Below are positions 35,272 to 43,577 of a stretch of DNA of 64,000 nucleotides, piece by piece (within the stretch, counting starts at the first letter, position 1; each line of letters begins with the position of its first letter). Source of the stretch: JAJYKN01 sp035516155 (GTDB lineage Bacteria > Nitrospirota > UBA9217); assembly GCA_035516155.1 (NCBI GenBank), contig DATJAP010000039.1, positions 51,152 through 115,151 on the forward strand, in the 5' to 3' direction. Made by a program: the position numbers and the translations under genes. The notes under the pieces were generated by a model, which was given only the letters and a program-made list of their open reading frames with translations, made no database searches and was not told the origin of the DNA.

Positions 35272-36663
35272 TTATGTCCAACGGTTCTGACGGGCCGGCT
35301 TGGTTGATCTGAAATCGGAGAATTTGCCACCATCCGTCTTGACGTTTCTCCCCGCGTCTCTCATGAATCGCGAATCCCTGTTTGATTTCCCGGCAGGTCG
35401 AGCGCCGAAGGTGCTTTTCGGGGAAGTGCCCTGATTGTACCGTCTTCGCTCGGTTGTGCCCTGCCAGCGTTTGCCCGATGACGGGCGCGGCCTGCTCGCG
35501 GTGAAGCCTTGGCGCAGAGGACGAACAGGTTCCAGCCCTGGGATCACCTGCTGGGGGATGGTCTGGCCAATGTATCGTTCGATTTGGCGAAGGGAATCAA
35601 ATTCTTTTGAGGAAGCAAAGGAGATTGCAATACCCGACGCTCCGGCCCTGCCGGTGCGGCCGATGCGGTGAACGTAATCCTCGGCGTTTTTCGGCAAATC
35701 GTAGTTAATCACATGGGTGATCCCGTTGACATCGAGTCCTCGCGCCGCCACGTCCGTTGCCACGAGCAGGCGGACTTTGCCGCGCCGCATGTTCATGATC
35801 GTCCGGTTCCGGGCATTCTGGTTCATATCGCCGTGCAGGGCCGCTGCTGAATGTCCCTGTGCGGAAAGTTCACGGGCAAGCTGATCGGCATTGCGCTTGG
35901 TCCCGGAAAAGATGATCGCCTTGGTCATACCGCTATCAGCGATCAGGTGGTTCAGTATCCTGTTCTTGTGCTGCATGTCGTCCGCGGCGTGCAGACGCTG
36001 TTCGATCGATTCAAGAGTGGTCTTTTCCCCGGCGATTTCGACGCGCACCGGGTCCTTCAGCAGGCGCCGGGCAAGTTTCGCCATGGCATTGTCCATAGTT
36101 GCTGTGAACATCAGGGTTTGGCGTGAAGCCGGGGTGGCCGCGGCGATCGTGTCCACTGCATCGCTGAAACCCATATCAAGCATGCGGTCGGCTTCATCGA
36201 GGATGAGAAGTTCAAGTCGGGAAAAATCGATTCGGCCTCGTTCCATATGGTCCATGAGACGTCCCGGTGTGGCCACAACGAGGTCCACGGGCTGAGACAA
36301 GAGGCGATGCTGCTCGAAGTAGGGCATGCCGCCGAGGATAACGCCGCTCCGGATGTGCATGAACTTCCCATAGATATTTACCGCTGCCGTAACCTGATTG
36401 GCCAGTTCGCGCGTGGGTGTGAGCACGAGCACGCGGGGGCCTTTAGATTTTTTTGTTGACGCTGACGGCACGTTGAGACGCATGAGCGCCGGCAGCACGA
36501 AGGCTGCGGTCTTACCGGTGCCGGTCTGGGCCGTGGCGATCAGATCTTGACCAGCCAAGGCCTTGGGAATGGCTTGCTCCTGGATCGGTGTGGGAGCGGC
36601 ATAACCACAGAGTTTTACCGCCTTGAGAATTGCTTCATTGAGCTGCAAGTTCGAAAAAGACAT
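35272..36663 (-). CDS. rhlE: DEAD-box ATP-dependent RNA helicase, RhlE type
   Basis: 463 aa. Q motif (YAAPTPIQEQAI), motif I ATAQTGTGKT (43-52), Ia PTRELANQ, motif II DEAD (156-159), motif III TAT (187-189), motif VI HRIGRTGRAG. The C-terminal tail after about residue 370 is basic and Arg/Gly/Ser-rich (RRYNQGTSPKS), an RNA-binding extension typical of RhlE. AAAGGAG precedes the ATG. Likely acts in ribosome assembly or RNA turnover, and is often cold-induced, fitting its cspA neighbour. RhlE versus other subfamilies is inferred from the short core and tail. Confidence 0.92.
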   Translation of the reverse strand: MSFSNLQLNEAILKAVKLCGYAAPTPIQEQAIPKALAGQDLIATAQTGTGKTAAFVLPALMRLNVPSASTKKSKGPRVLVLTPTRELANQVTAAVNIYGKFMHIRSGVILGGMPYFEQHRLLSQPVDLVVATPGRLMDHMERGRIDFSRLELLILDEADRMLDMGFSDAVDTIAAATPASRQTLMFTATMDNAMAKLARRLLKDPVRVEIAGEKTTLESIEQRLHAADDMQHKNRILNHLIADSGMTKAIIFSGTKRNADQLARELSAQGHSAAALHGDMNQNARNRTIMNMRRGKVRLLVATDVAARGLDVNGITHVINYDLPKNAEDYVHRIGRTGRAGASGIAISFASSKEFDSLRQIERYIGQTIPQQVIPGLEPVRPLRQGFTASRPRPSSGKRWQGTTERRRYNQGTSPKSTFGARPAGKSNRDSRFMRDAGRNVKTDGGKFSDFRSTKPARQNRWT

Positions 36664-37108
36664 ACTACTCCTTTGATCTCGTGCGCCGGAATATCATACG
36701 TGAATCCGGATGCAGAAATCCCGTTAAGGGTTTGCGTGCGGGCCGCAGGAACACAGGGTATCCCTGAGAGCGAAGACAACGCCAGCACAAATATGACCGG
36801 CATAACTCCATCGTTCGCCAACCATACGTGCTGATGCATTTTCAGAGTGGGAGCTGAAAGCAGGGGGGGTTGATGATCGATGATATGAAGGGCAGGGAAG
36901 ATGATGACGTGTGAGTGTACTTCAGTCATCTTCCTGCCGCATTGTTAAACAGTCAGTGTCATAATACAGGATTTTATTGAAATAGCAAGGACTATTTTCA
37001 ACTGTGCGGGCTCACCAAGGATTTTGAGCCTGGTGTTATGAGAAGGGCAGGCCGGCGAGGAGGCATCTTCTCCCGATCCCACGTTGCGTCCTCTGCGTCA
37101 TCAAAAAA
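36664..37108. other. Intergenic region, nothing recognised
   Basis: About 445 bp between the helicase start and the tsaD stop. It should hold the helicase promoter. No gene, repeat or terminator was identified with confidence. Confidence 0.5.
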
Positions 37109-38113
37109 TCAGAGCTGCATGCTGGGACGGGGGTTCAGATCGAGTTTCGATGCCTCACCGCGCTTGTAATGAAGATATCCTGCGAGTGCGATCATGGCGG
37201 CATTGTCTATACAGAGGCCCATGCCCGGGAGGTAGAGCGCGATGCCCCGTTTCTCCGCTTCTTCGTTCATTTTTTCCCTGAGCAAGCTGTTCGCCGCAAC
37301 GCCGCCTGCGACTACGATCTTGTCCACGCCTGTTTCAACTGCCGCTTTCACAGTTTTCTCGACGAGAGTATCCACAACCGCCGCTTGAAACCCTGCAGCG
37401 ACATCCCTGACGTTGAGATCCGGATCGATACCCCTGTCCTTGCTCATGAAGAGCGCGATGTGGTTTCTCACCGCGGTTTTGAGGCCGCTGAAGCTGAAGT
37501 CGTAACCCTCAAGGTGACCGCGCGGAAATTTTATGGCTGTGGGATCGCCTTCCTGCGCGAGGCGGTCAACTACCGGCCCGCCGGGATAGTCAAGACCCAT
37601 GAGTTTGGCGACTTTGTCATAAGCTTCGCCCGCGGCATCATCCCTGGTCTGCCCGAGTAGGACATAGTTGCCGAGTTCCCTGGCTTGGTAGAGCGCGGTG
37701 TGCCCGCCCGAAACGAGTAGGGCGATGTAAGGGTACCCGATGGTGGGATATTCGATATGCGCCGCGAGGATATGCCCTTCTCCGTGATGTACGCCGATGA
37801 AAGGGATGTTCAGCGCATAAGCAATGGCTTTGGCAGCCGATACCCCAACGAGCAATGCCCCGATCAGGCCGGGCGTATAAGTGACGGCCACGAGGTTAAT
37901 ATCGTTTAGTGAGACCGAAGCCGAGTCGAGCGCTTCACGGATGATGGGTATTAGGTTTTTCAAGTGCTCGCGGGACGCGAGCTCGGGAACTACGCCACCA
38001 TATTTTTTATGTATGTCAATCTGCGAGGACACGATGCTTGACAGGATTTTTTCGTCCCGGAGCACAGCAGCAGCGGTTTCATCGCATGAAGTCTCTATTC
38101 CGAGGGTAAGCAT
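37109..38113 (-). CDS. tsaD: tRNA N6-threonylcarbamoyladenosine transferase subunit
   Basis: 334 aa, full length. Transfers the threonylcarbamoyl group to A37 of ANN-decoding tRNAs, with TsaB and TsaE (absent from this window). GIETSCDETAAAV is the N-terminal nucleotide motif, the metal site is His110-x3-His114 (VHHGEGH), and VSGGHTALYQ and VVAGGVAANSLLR are conserved. The leftward gene ends shortly before an intergenic stretch; the divergent deacetylase gene lies upstream, read in the same direction 113 bp away. Confidence 0.95.
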   Translation of the reverse strand: MLTLGIETSCDETAAAVLRDEKILSSIVSSQIDIHKKYGGVVPELASREHLKNLIPIIREALDSASVSLNDINLVAVTYTPGLIGALLVGVSAAKAIAYALNIPFIGVHHGEGHILAAHIEYPTIGYPYIALLVSGGHTALYQARELGNYVLLGQTRDDAAGEAYDKVAKLMGLDYPGGPVVDRLAQEGDPTAIKFPRGHLEGYDFSFSGLKTAVRNHIALFMSKDRGIDPDLNVRDVAAGFQAAVVDTLVEKTVKAAVETGVDKIVVAGGVAANSLLREKMNEEAEKRGIALYLPGMGLCIDNAAMIALAGYLHYKRGEASKLDLNPRPSMQL

Positions 38114-38226
38114 GGTTCGGTGATTGTAATATTGTCAGGATTACAGAGGGTCAAAGAACGGATGTCACGGGTCAGGGAATCCAGGAAGTCCTCTTAACCG
38201 ATGACGCTCGACTCATGCCCCTGTGC

Positions 38227-39201
38227 TTACTGCATCAGCCTTGACACCGGCACGATTTCGAAGCCCTGGTTTCCTGCGTCTGCGAGCCACTTGCGGAGTT
38301 CAATGATCGTTACGGGATGGGGATGGCCGATGCCGATGGCCTTTCCATTTTTTCGGGCGACCTCTACAAGCTCATCGAGCTGCTTCCGGATGGATACGGG
38401 GTTGTCGATTTCATTGTCTAGGAACACATCGCGCTTGCCGGATCTGAGGCCGAACTCTTTTGCCGTGGCGTAGGCCACGCTCTTTGGGCTGGTGAGACTG
38501 TCGAGAAACATCAGGTTCCGTGCCTTGAGTTCCGCCATCAGGAATTTCATGGCTTCCTTGTTCTCCGTGAGCGCAGATCCTTCATGATTATTGATGCCGA
38601 CGGCGCCAGGAACCGACTCGAGATCGCTGCTCACGGTGGTTAAAAATTCCATGGGAGTCATGTCCGACCGAAGAATTCCGGGTGCCGGTTTTCCGTTCTT
38701 GCCCCGGTATTCCATGGGCACATGGATCAGGACTTCATGACTGTTTTGTTCTGCCAGCTCGGCGACGTTCCTCGATTGGGCCAAGCCGGGCATGACGGCA
38801 AATGTGATTTTGGCGGGCAATGAAATAACATCCCGGGCCTGTTTCATATCCATGCCGAGATCGTCGATCACGATGGCGATCTGGACTGTCTTTGAGGGTG
38901 CGGCATTGCCTAAAAGCGCGGGGACCGGATTGTGTTTCGGGGGTTCTTTTCTGGAATGAGCCGTAACCGGTTTTTTGGCAGACGGTTTGGTAATGGCAGC
39001 CGGCTCCTGCTGCCCGGCCTGCGGGGCCTGCTTCTTTTCCACCAGGGGACGGAACTTGCGAAAGGGGCCCCACAACACAACCGCTATCAGTACGAGGGAA
39101 ATCAATATCCCCGTGATTATGAAGCGGTCGAAATGGCTGCCGCTCCCTTTTTTCATGGGGTGTTTCTTTGCTTTCTTTGCCATGACAAGCATTTTATACA
39201 T
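38227..39201 (-). CDS. Divergent polysaccharide deacetylase (YibQ family), membrane anchored
   Basis: 324 aa. A basic N-terminus and one membrane helix (FIITGILISLVLIAVVLWG) are followed by a Pro/Lys-rich linker and the DUF610 deacetylase-like domain: IAIVIDDLGMD, ITFAVMPGLA, EVLIHVPMEYRG, GINNHEGSALT and IGHPHPVTI. These preserve the Asp and His positions that bind metal in NodB-type enzymes. It probably modifies envelope polysaccharide in the periplasm. ATGs at 39201, 39192 and 39183 are all possible; none has a clear ribosome binding site, and 39183 gives MAKKAKKHPM, a plausible cytosolic start. Confidence 0.85.
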   Translation of the reverse strand: MYKMLVMAKKAKKHPMKKGSGSHFDRFIITGILISLVLIAVVLWGPFRKFRPLVEKKQAPQAGQQEPAAITKPSAKKPVTAHSRKEPPKHNPVPALLGNAAPSKTVQIAIVIDDLGMDMKQARDVISLPAKITFAVMPGLAQSRNVAELAEQNSHEVLIHVPMEYRGKNGKPAPGILRSDMTPMEFLTTVSSDLESVPGAVGINNHEGSALTENKEAMKFLMAELKARNLMFLDSLTSPKSVAYATAKEFGLRSGKRDVFLDNEIDNPVSIRKQLDELVEVARKNGKAIGIGHPHPVTIIELRKWLADAGNQGFEIVPVSRLMQ

Positions 39202-39282
39202 TATTGAGGCAAAAAAAACCAGTTTTTTTTATGACTAGCACAGCAGAAGAGTCTGCGGTTTGTCGCTTGAACCTTTTTTGGC

Positions 39283-39311
39283 TTGACTTAGTCGAGGACG
39301 GATTTTATACT
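39283..39311 (+). promoter_or_regulatory. Promoter of the DAHP synthase gene
   Basis: TTGACT (39283-39288), 17-bp spacer, TATACT (39306-39311); transcription expected near 39318. Confidence 0.65.
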
Positions 39312-39359
39312 GCAACGAAGTAAAACAAGTGTATCATGAAGGAAAAGATCGGAGAACCT

Positions 39360-40388
39360 ATGAGTTTTGAGTATGTTCGTGAAATACCGCGGCCCGAAGA
39401 AATTATTGCCGCAATTCAGCTGTCCCCAGAACTGAATGCCGTCAAGAAGAAGAAAGATCAAGATATCCGGGCCATATTTACCAATGAGACGAGCAAGTTC
39501 GTACTTATCATCGGGCCATGCTCGGCCCATGACGAAGATGCCGTGTGCGATTATATCTCACGGCTTGCCCGGATACAGGCCGAAGTCAGTGACAAGATCG
39601 TCATCATTCCCCGGATATATACCAACAAACCGAGGACGACCGGCATTGGATACAAGGGCATGGCTCATCAGCCGAACCCGCAGGAAGAGCCGAATATCGT
39701 CGAAGGCATCAAGGCCATCAGGAAAATGCACGTACGGGCGCTCAAGGAATCCCATCTTCCAGCGGCCGACGAAATGCTCTATCCCGGAAACTATCCTTAT
39801 CTCGAGGACGTGCTGAGCTACGTTGCCGTCGGCGCCCGGTCCGTAGAAAACCAGGCTCATCGGCTGACCTGCAGCGGTCTCGACATCCCTGTAGGCATGA
39901 AAAACCCGACCTCAGGCGATATGGAGGTGACGCTTAATTCCATTCAGGCCGCACAGGCTCCCCATATTTTTAGCTACAACCGGTGGGAAGTGAAGACGCA
40001 GGGAAATCCTCTGACCCATGCCGTGCTTCGGGGGGCTGTCGACCATCATGGGCTCGCGGTGCCCAACTATCATTACGAGGATCTCGTCATCTTCGCCGAG
40101 TCCTACAAAAAGCGCGGTCTAACCAATCCCTCGATCATCGTAGACACAAACCATGCCAATTCGAACAAAAAATTCGCGGAACAGCCCCGAATTGCAAAGG
40201 AAGTGATGCGCAGCCGCCAGCACTCACCGTTGCTGAAAAGCATGATTAAAGGCTTCATGATCGAGAGCTTCATCGAAGAAGGGGCGCAGAAGGTGACGGA
40301 AAATGTCTATGGAAAATCAATCACCGATCCCTGTCTGGGCTGGAAGGATTCAGAGAAGCTGATTCGTGATCTAGCCGAGATGGTATAG
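39360..40388 (+). CDS. 3-deoxy-7-phosphoheptulonate synthase, class I (AroFGH type)
   Basis: 342 aa from ATG 39360, which has GGAG seven bases upstream; the in-frame ATG at 39336 has none. Condenses PEP with erythrose-4-P, the first step of aromatic biosynthesis. Motifs: IIGPCSAHDE, IPRIYTNKPRTTGIGYKG, AVGARSVENQAHR, GMKNPTSGD, VDTNHANSNKK and MIESFIEEGAQK, the last with the metal-binding Glu. The N-terminal extension includes residues that take part in feedback control in AroF/G/H, so it is probably inhibited by an aromatic amino acid; which one cannot be told. Confidence 0.93.
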   Translation: MSFEYVREIPRPEEIIAAIQLSPELNAVKKKKDQDIRAIFTNETSKFVLIIGPCSAHDEDAVCDYISRLARIQAEVSDKIVIIPRIYTNKPRTTGIGYKGMAHQPNPQEEPNIVEGIKAIRKMHVRALKESHLPAADEMLYPGNYPYLEDVLSYVAVGARSVENQAHRLTCSGLDIPVGMKNPTSGDMEVTLNSIQAAQAPHIFSYNRWEVKTQGNPLTHAVLRGAVDHHGLAVPNYHYEDLVIFAESYKKRGLTNPSIIVDTNHANSNKKFAEQPRIAKEVMRSRQHSPLLKSMIKGFMIESFIEEGAQKVTENVYGKSITDPCLGWKDSEKLIRDLAEMV

Positions 40389-40414
40389 GATAGAGGAACA
40401 CAACATCATGCGCC

Positions 40415-40711
40415 GTGCTTTTTGCGCCATCTAGGAATTATCCAGCGGAAGACGTCAAGAGGCTGAGACCGTTGCCAGGACTCCAGAGCGTTTCCGCCGC
40501 GATCCTGAATATGCTGTTCACGGTCCATGCGCTGGGTTATGGCTCCTGTTGGATGAAAGGACCGATTGTTGCACAGGAGGCATTTAAAAACCTTGCTTGG
40601 GTGCGGGAGGGCCGTTTTATCGCCGCTCTTCTGTCTGTAGGCGAGCCAGATGAGAGCCCTCCGGCGAGGGGCAGAACGCCGCTGGATGAGCTGATGAGGA
40701 CAGTCGGGTAA
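40415..40711 (+). pseudogene. C-terminal remnant of a nitroreductase-family protein
   Basis: The text LPGLQSVSAAILNMLFTVHA, then LGYGSCWMKGPIVAQEAF and IAALLSVGEPDE is the C-terminal half of the nitroreductase fold (FMN-binding region). The N-terminal half with the first FMN-contact Arg/Ser is absent: 27 bp upstream lies the stop of the DAHP synthase gene. The in-frame ATG at 40415 has no ribosome binding site. It is best read as a 5'-deleted relic. Confidence 0.7.
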
Positions 40712-40935
40712 TATTCCTGTTGCGTTGACCAGCCGGGTTCCGTACAGAGACGTCCGCAATTCAGTAAAATCTAACCGGCTGCCTTCTATTTTTTATCACT
40801 CAGAAAATTCAATTGCATACCCGTTTTTTATGAACCGCCGCGATGTATTCCTTTTTTATGATAATATTGTAGTCGTGTTGGCAGGGTAAATTTTTCAGCA
40901 ACATTGCTATTGATAATAGTAAAGGAGACTTGACC

Positions 40936-41331
40936 ATGAAACGGATTATGTATTTTCTGGCAGCATTGCTGCTTAATACGGCCGTCATGCATTCGTTGTC
41001 CGCAGCTCAAGAGGGGCAGCAAGCAACATCACCGGATACGCCACAGCAGAAGGAACAGTTTGAGAAGAGCATCGAAGAACGGCTTAGAACGCTTGGGAAA
41101 CAGCTCGATGAGCTGAAAGCCAAAGCTGCCACCATGACCGACCAGGTGAAAAAGGATATGAAGGAGGATCTGAACGCTGCTGAAAAAAAGCGGAAGATTG
41201 CTTCGCAGAAAATGGCGCAAATGAGAAAAGAAACTGAAAGAAAGTGGAATAAATTCTCGAAGGAAATGAACGAAGCGACGAATGACTTTGAAAGAGCATA
41301 CGAAAAGGCGAAGTCCCACTTTAAAGAGTGA
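40936..41331 (+). CDS. Secreted coiled-coil protein of unknown function
   Basis: 131 aa. Signal peptide of about 25 residues (IMYFLAALLLNTAVMHSLSAA) then a highly charged, helical coiled coil (about 40-131) rich in Lys, Glu and Met. No cysteine and no known domain. GGAGA nine bases before ATG 40936 sets the start. It could be a periplasmic chaperone-like or envelope protein of the small alpha-helical sort. No operon partner. Confidence 0.7.
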   Translation: MKRIMYFLAALLLNTAVMHSLSAAQEGQQATSPDTPQQKEQFEKSIEERLRTLGKQLDELKAKAATMTDQVKKDMKEDLNAAEKKRKIASQKMAQMRKETERKWNKFSKEMNEATNDFERAYEKAKSHFKE

Positions 41332-41455
41332 ACATCCATGATGTCTTCTTGAACTCCTGTCCGCGCATTTCCTCCTACCGGCTATTGTGAGGACTGCCTC
41401 CTGAAACTTCGGGAAAGAGAGTGCTTTCCCTCTCCGCGGAGTGAGGATAAATACT

Positions 41456-42715
41456 CTATTTTTTCTCTGCAGCCATGCGCGCAGCTAGCGCATTTTCCGG
41501 AAATTCCATTCCCTTGGCTATCACAACAATGCCCGATGGCGTCACATGATAGCGCTTCCTGTCTGCCTCGAGATGGTAGCCGATTTCGGTTTCCGGGGGG
41601 ATGGTTACATCCTTGTCGATGATCGCCTTTCGAATGCGGCTGTGCCTGCCGATATCAACATTCTCCATAAGAATTGAATCGTAGACCTCGCTATAGCTGT
41701 TGATGCGGACTTTAGGCGAGAGCACCGAATTCTGAACCCGGCCACCGCTGATGATGCAACCGTGGGACACAATCGAATCCAGGGCGATGCCAAGCCTTCC
41801 ACCCTTCTTCTCCTGGGCAAACACGAACTTGGCTGGAGGATTCTGCGCCTGATAGGTGCGGATGGGCCAAACACTGTCATACAGGTTCAGTTGCGGATCC
41901 ACGCTCACCAAGTCTCTGTTCGCTTCCCAGTAAGCGTCGATGGTCCCTACGTCCCGCCAATACTTGGCTTCTTTCTTGTTCTCGTCTTTGAAATTGTATG
42001 CGCAGACCCGGGAAGTTTTCATCATCTGCGGGATGATGTTTTTGCCGAAGTCATGGGCCGTGTCCTGAAGGGCGTCCGATTTCAGATGTTCGATAACGGT
42101 CCTGGTATTAAAAAGATAAATGCCCATGGATGCAAAAACGAGGTCGGGCTGGCCGGGAATATGCTTGGGATTTCTCGGTTTTTCCTCGAACCCCACGATC
42201 CGACAGCCATCCTTTTGGTCAACCTCGATAATGCCGAAGGCAGCTGCGCTTCTTTTCGGGATCTCGATGGCGGCTACCGTGGCATCCGCCTGCTGCTCTT
42301 GATGGAATCGGAACATTTCAGAATAGTCCATCTTGTAGATGTGGTCGCCAGCGAGCACGAGTAAATGGTCGGGAGCGTCCTTCTCGATCATATAAATATT
42401 CTGGTAGATAGCATCGGCCGTTCCTTGGTACCACTTATCGCCGACACGCTGCTGGGGTGGAACGGAAATGATGTACTCATCCAATTCCCCGGAAAAAAGG
42501 TTCCAGGCCAGCCGCAGATGCTTGTCTAGAGATAGCGACTTGTACTGAGGTAGAACGGCGATCTTGCGGATTCGGGAATTGATGCAGTTCGACAGCGCAA
42601 AATCGATAATCCGGTAGATCCCGCCAAACGGGACTGCGGGCTTTGCCCGATGGATGGTGAGGGGATGCAGCCGTTCTCCCTTGCCTCCGGCAAGGATCAT
42701 TGCAAGAATGCTCAT
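41456..42715 (-). CDS. glgC: Glucose-1-phosphate adenylyltransferase
   Basis: 419 aa. Makes ADP-glucose for glycogen. MILAGGKGERLHPLTIHRAK carries the nucleotide loop and the activator-site residues near the N-terminus, IDFALSNCINS and YRVGDKWYQGTADAIYQNI follow, and the C-terminal left-handed helix has GCIISGGRVQNSVLSP. GGAGG precedes the ATG. No other glg gene is adjacent. Allosterically regulated in the family; the effector here is not evident. Confidence 0.95.
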   Translation of the reverse strand: MSILAMILAGGKGERLHPLTIHRAKPAVPFGGIYRIIDFALSNCINSRIRKIAVLPQYKSLSLDKHLRLAWNLFSGELDEYIISVPPQQRVGDKWYQGTADAIYQNIYMIEKDAPDHLLVLAGDHIYKMDYSEMFRFHQEQQADATVAAIEIPKRSAAAFGIIEVDQKDGCRIVGFEEKPRNPKHIPGQPDLVFASMGIYLFNTRTVIEHLKSDALQDTAHDFGKNIIPQMMKTSRVCAYNFKDENKKEAKYWRDVGTIDAYWEANRDLVSVDPQLNLYDSVWPIRTYQAQNPPAKFVFAQEKKGGRLGIALDSIVSHGCIISGGRVQNSVLSPKVRINSYSEVYDSILMENVDIGRHSRIRKAIIDKDVTIPPETEIGYHLEADRKRYHVTPSGIVVIAKGMEFPENALAARMAAEKK

Positions 42716-43088
42716 GATTGATCGTCCTCCAGCGAACAGTGATTGCCGATGAAATAATAGCAGGAGGCCGCGCCTGTGTCAATCAAAGGGTCAGGTTATC
42801 GTGACTCTCTTTTTCCGGTCCTGTCTCTGGCGGGCGAATGATCAGTGATGATAGAGATTAATAATTTCCGCATGAAATTTATTTATAGTATTTTCCCTTG
42901 ATTTTTTTTTTGGCGGTTGCTATTATGCATTTCCTTTTTATTTTCTATATTTTATTATCTTTTTGTTGGTTACAAAAAGTTACCATCTACTATTTATTCG
43001 TAATGCAAAAGTTCCATGCCTTATATAACCCATTTATAACCCATTGAGTTTCTTGTTCCTTTCGCAATTTAAGAGGGAGGTCACTACC
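42716..43088 (+). promoter_or_regulatory. AT-rich control region of the CO dehydrogenase operon, with a candidate operator
   Basis: A 373-bp AT-rich stretch. GGTTAC-AAAAA-GTTACC (42968-42984) is both a near-palindrome and a GTTAC direct repeat spaced ten bases centre to centre, a plausible dimer binding site. ATAACCCATT occurs twice at 43025-43034 and 43036-43045, just before the first gene. No confident -35/-10 pair was found. CooA or RcoM style CO sensing is possible but unproven. Confidence 0.4.
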
Positions 43089-43577
43089 GTGCTCCAACAG
43101 GAAGATCTAGAAAAAGTTGATGCAGTTCTCGATGATGCTTCTGGTCAGCGTGGCATTCTCATAGCTGTGCTCCAGAGGGTTCAGGGGAAAATTGGTTATC
43201 TGCCAGAAGAGGCCATGAAAATGATTGCTGAAAGGCTGAACCTGTCCCTGAACAACGTGTATGGTGTCGCATCGTTTTATAAACATTTCCATTTTAAACC
43301 GCGGGGCAAGAATGTGGTGAAGGTCTGCATGGGCACGGCATGCCACGTGAGAGGAGCCAAGGCAGTGCTTACCGAGATGGAGAGCAAACTCGGCATCAAG
43401 GAAGGCGAGACCACGAAAGACCTCTCGGTCACGCTCGAGACCGTGGGATGCGTGGGGTGCTGCGCCCTGGCGCCAGTGGCCACGGTAAATGATCAGGACT
43501 TATACGGTGAACTCACCCCGAAGATGGTGGAAGATATCGTAGCGATGGCGAGGAGTGAACATGGAACTCACGTTTAA
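43089..43577 (+). CDS. NuoE/HndA-like [2Fe-2S] subunit
   Basis: 162 aa, thioredoxin-like ferredoxin that hands electrons between the FMN subunit and partner enzymes. GTG 43089 follows GGGAGG at eight bases; the longer in-frame start lacks one. Motifs: LQRVQGKIGYLPEEAM, NNVYGVASFYKHF, CMGTACHVRGA and VGCVGCCALAPVA, giving the four cluster cysteines. First gene of a five-gene operon that ends with cooS. It overlaps the next gene by 17 bases. HndA/HoxE/NuoE cannot be separated by motif alone. Confidence 0.92.
   Translation: MLQQEDLEKVDAVLDDASGQRGILIAVLQRVQGKIGYLPEEAMKMIAERLNLSLNNVYGVASFYKHFHFKPRGKNVVKVCMGTACHVRGAKAVLTEMESKLGIKEGETTKDLSVTLETVGCVGCCALAPVATVNDQDLYGELTPKMVEDIVAMARSEHGTHV

Noticed and set aside
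41411..41430. Terminator (GGGAAAG-AGAGTG-CTTTCCC) between the coiled-coil gene and glgC
   Set aside because: The stem is perfect but neither strand has a following T-run.
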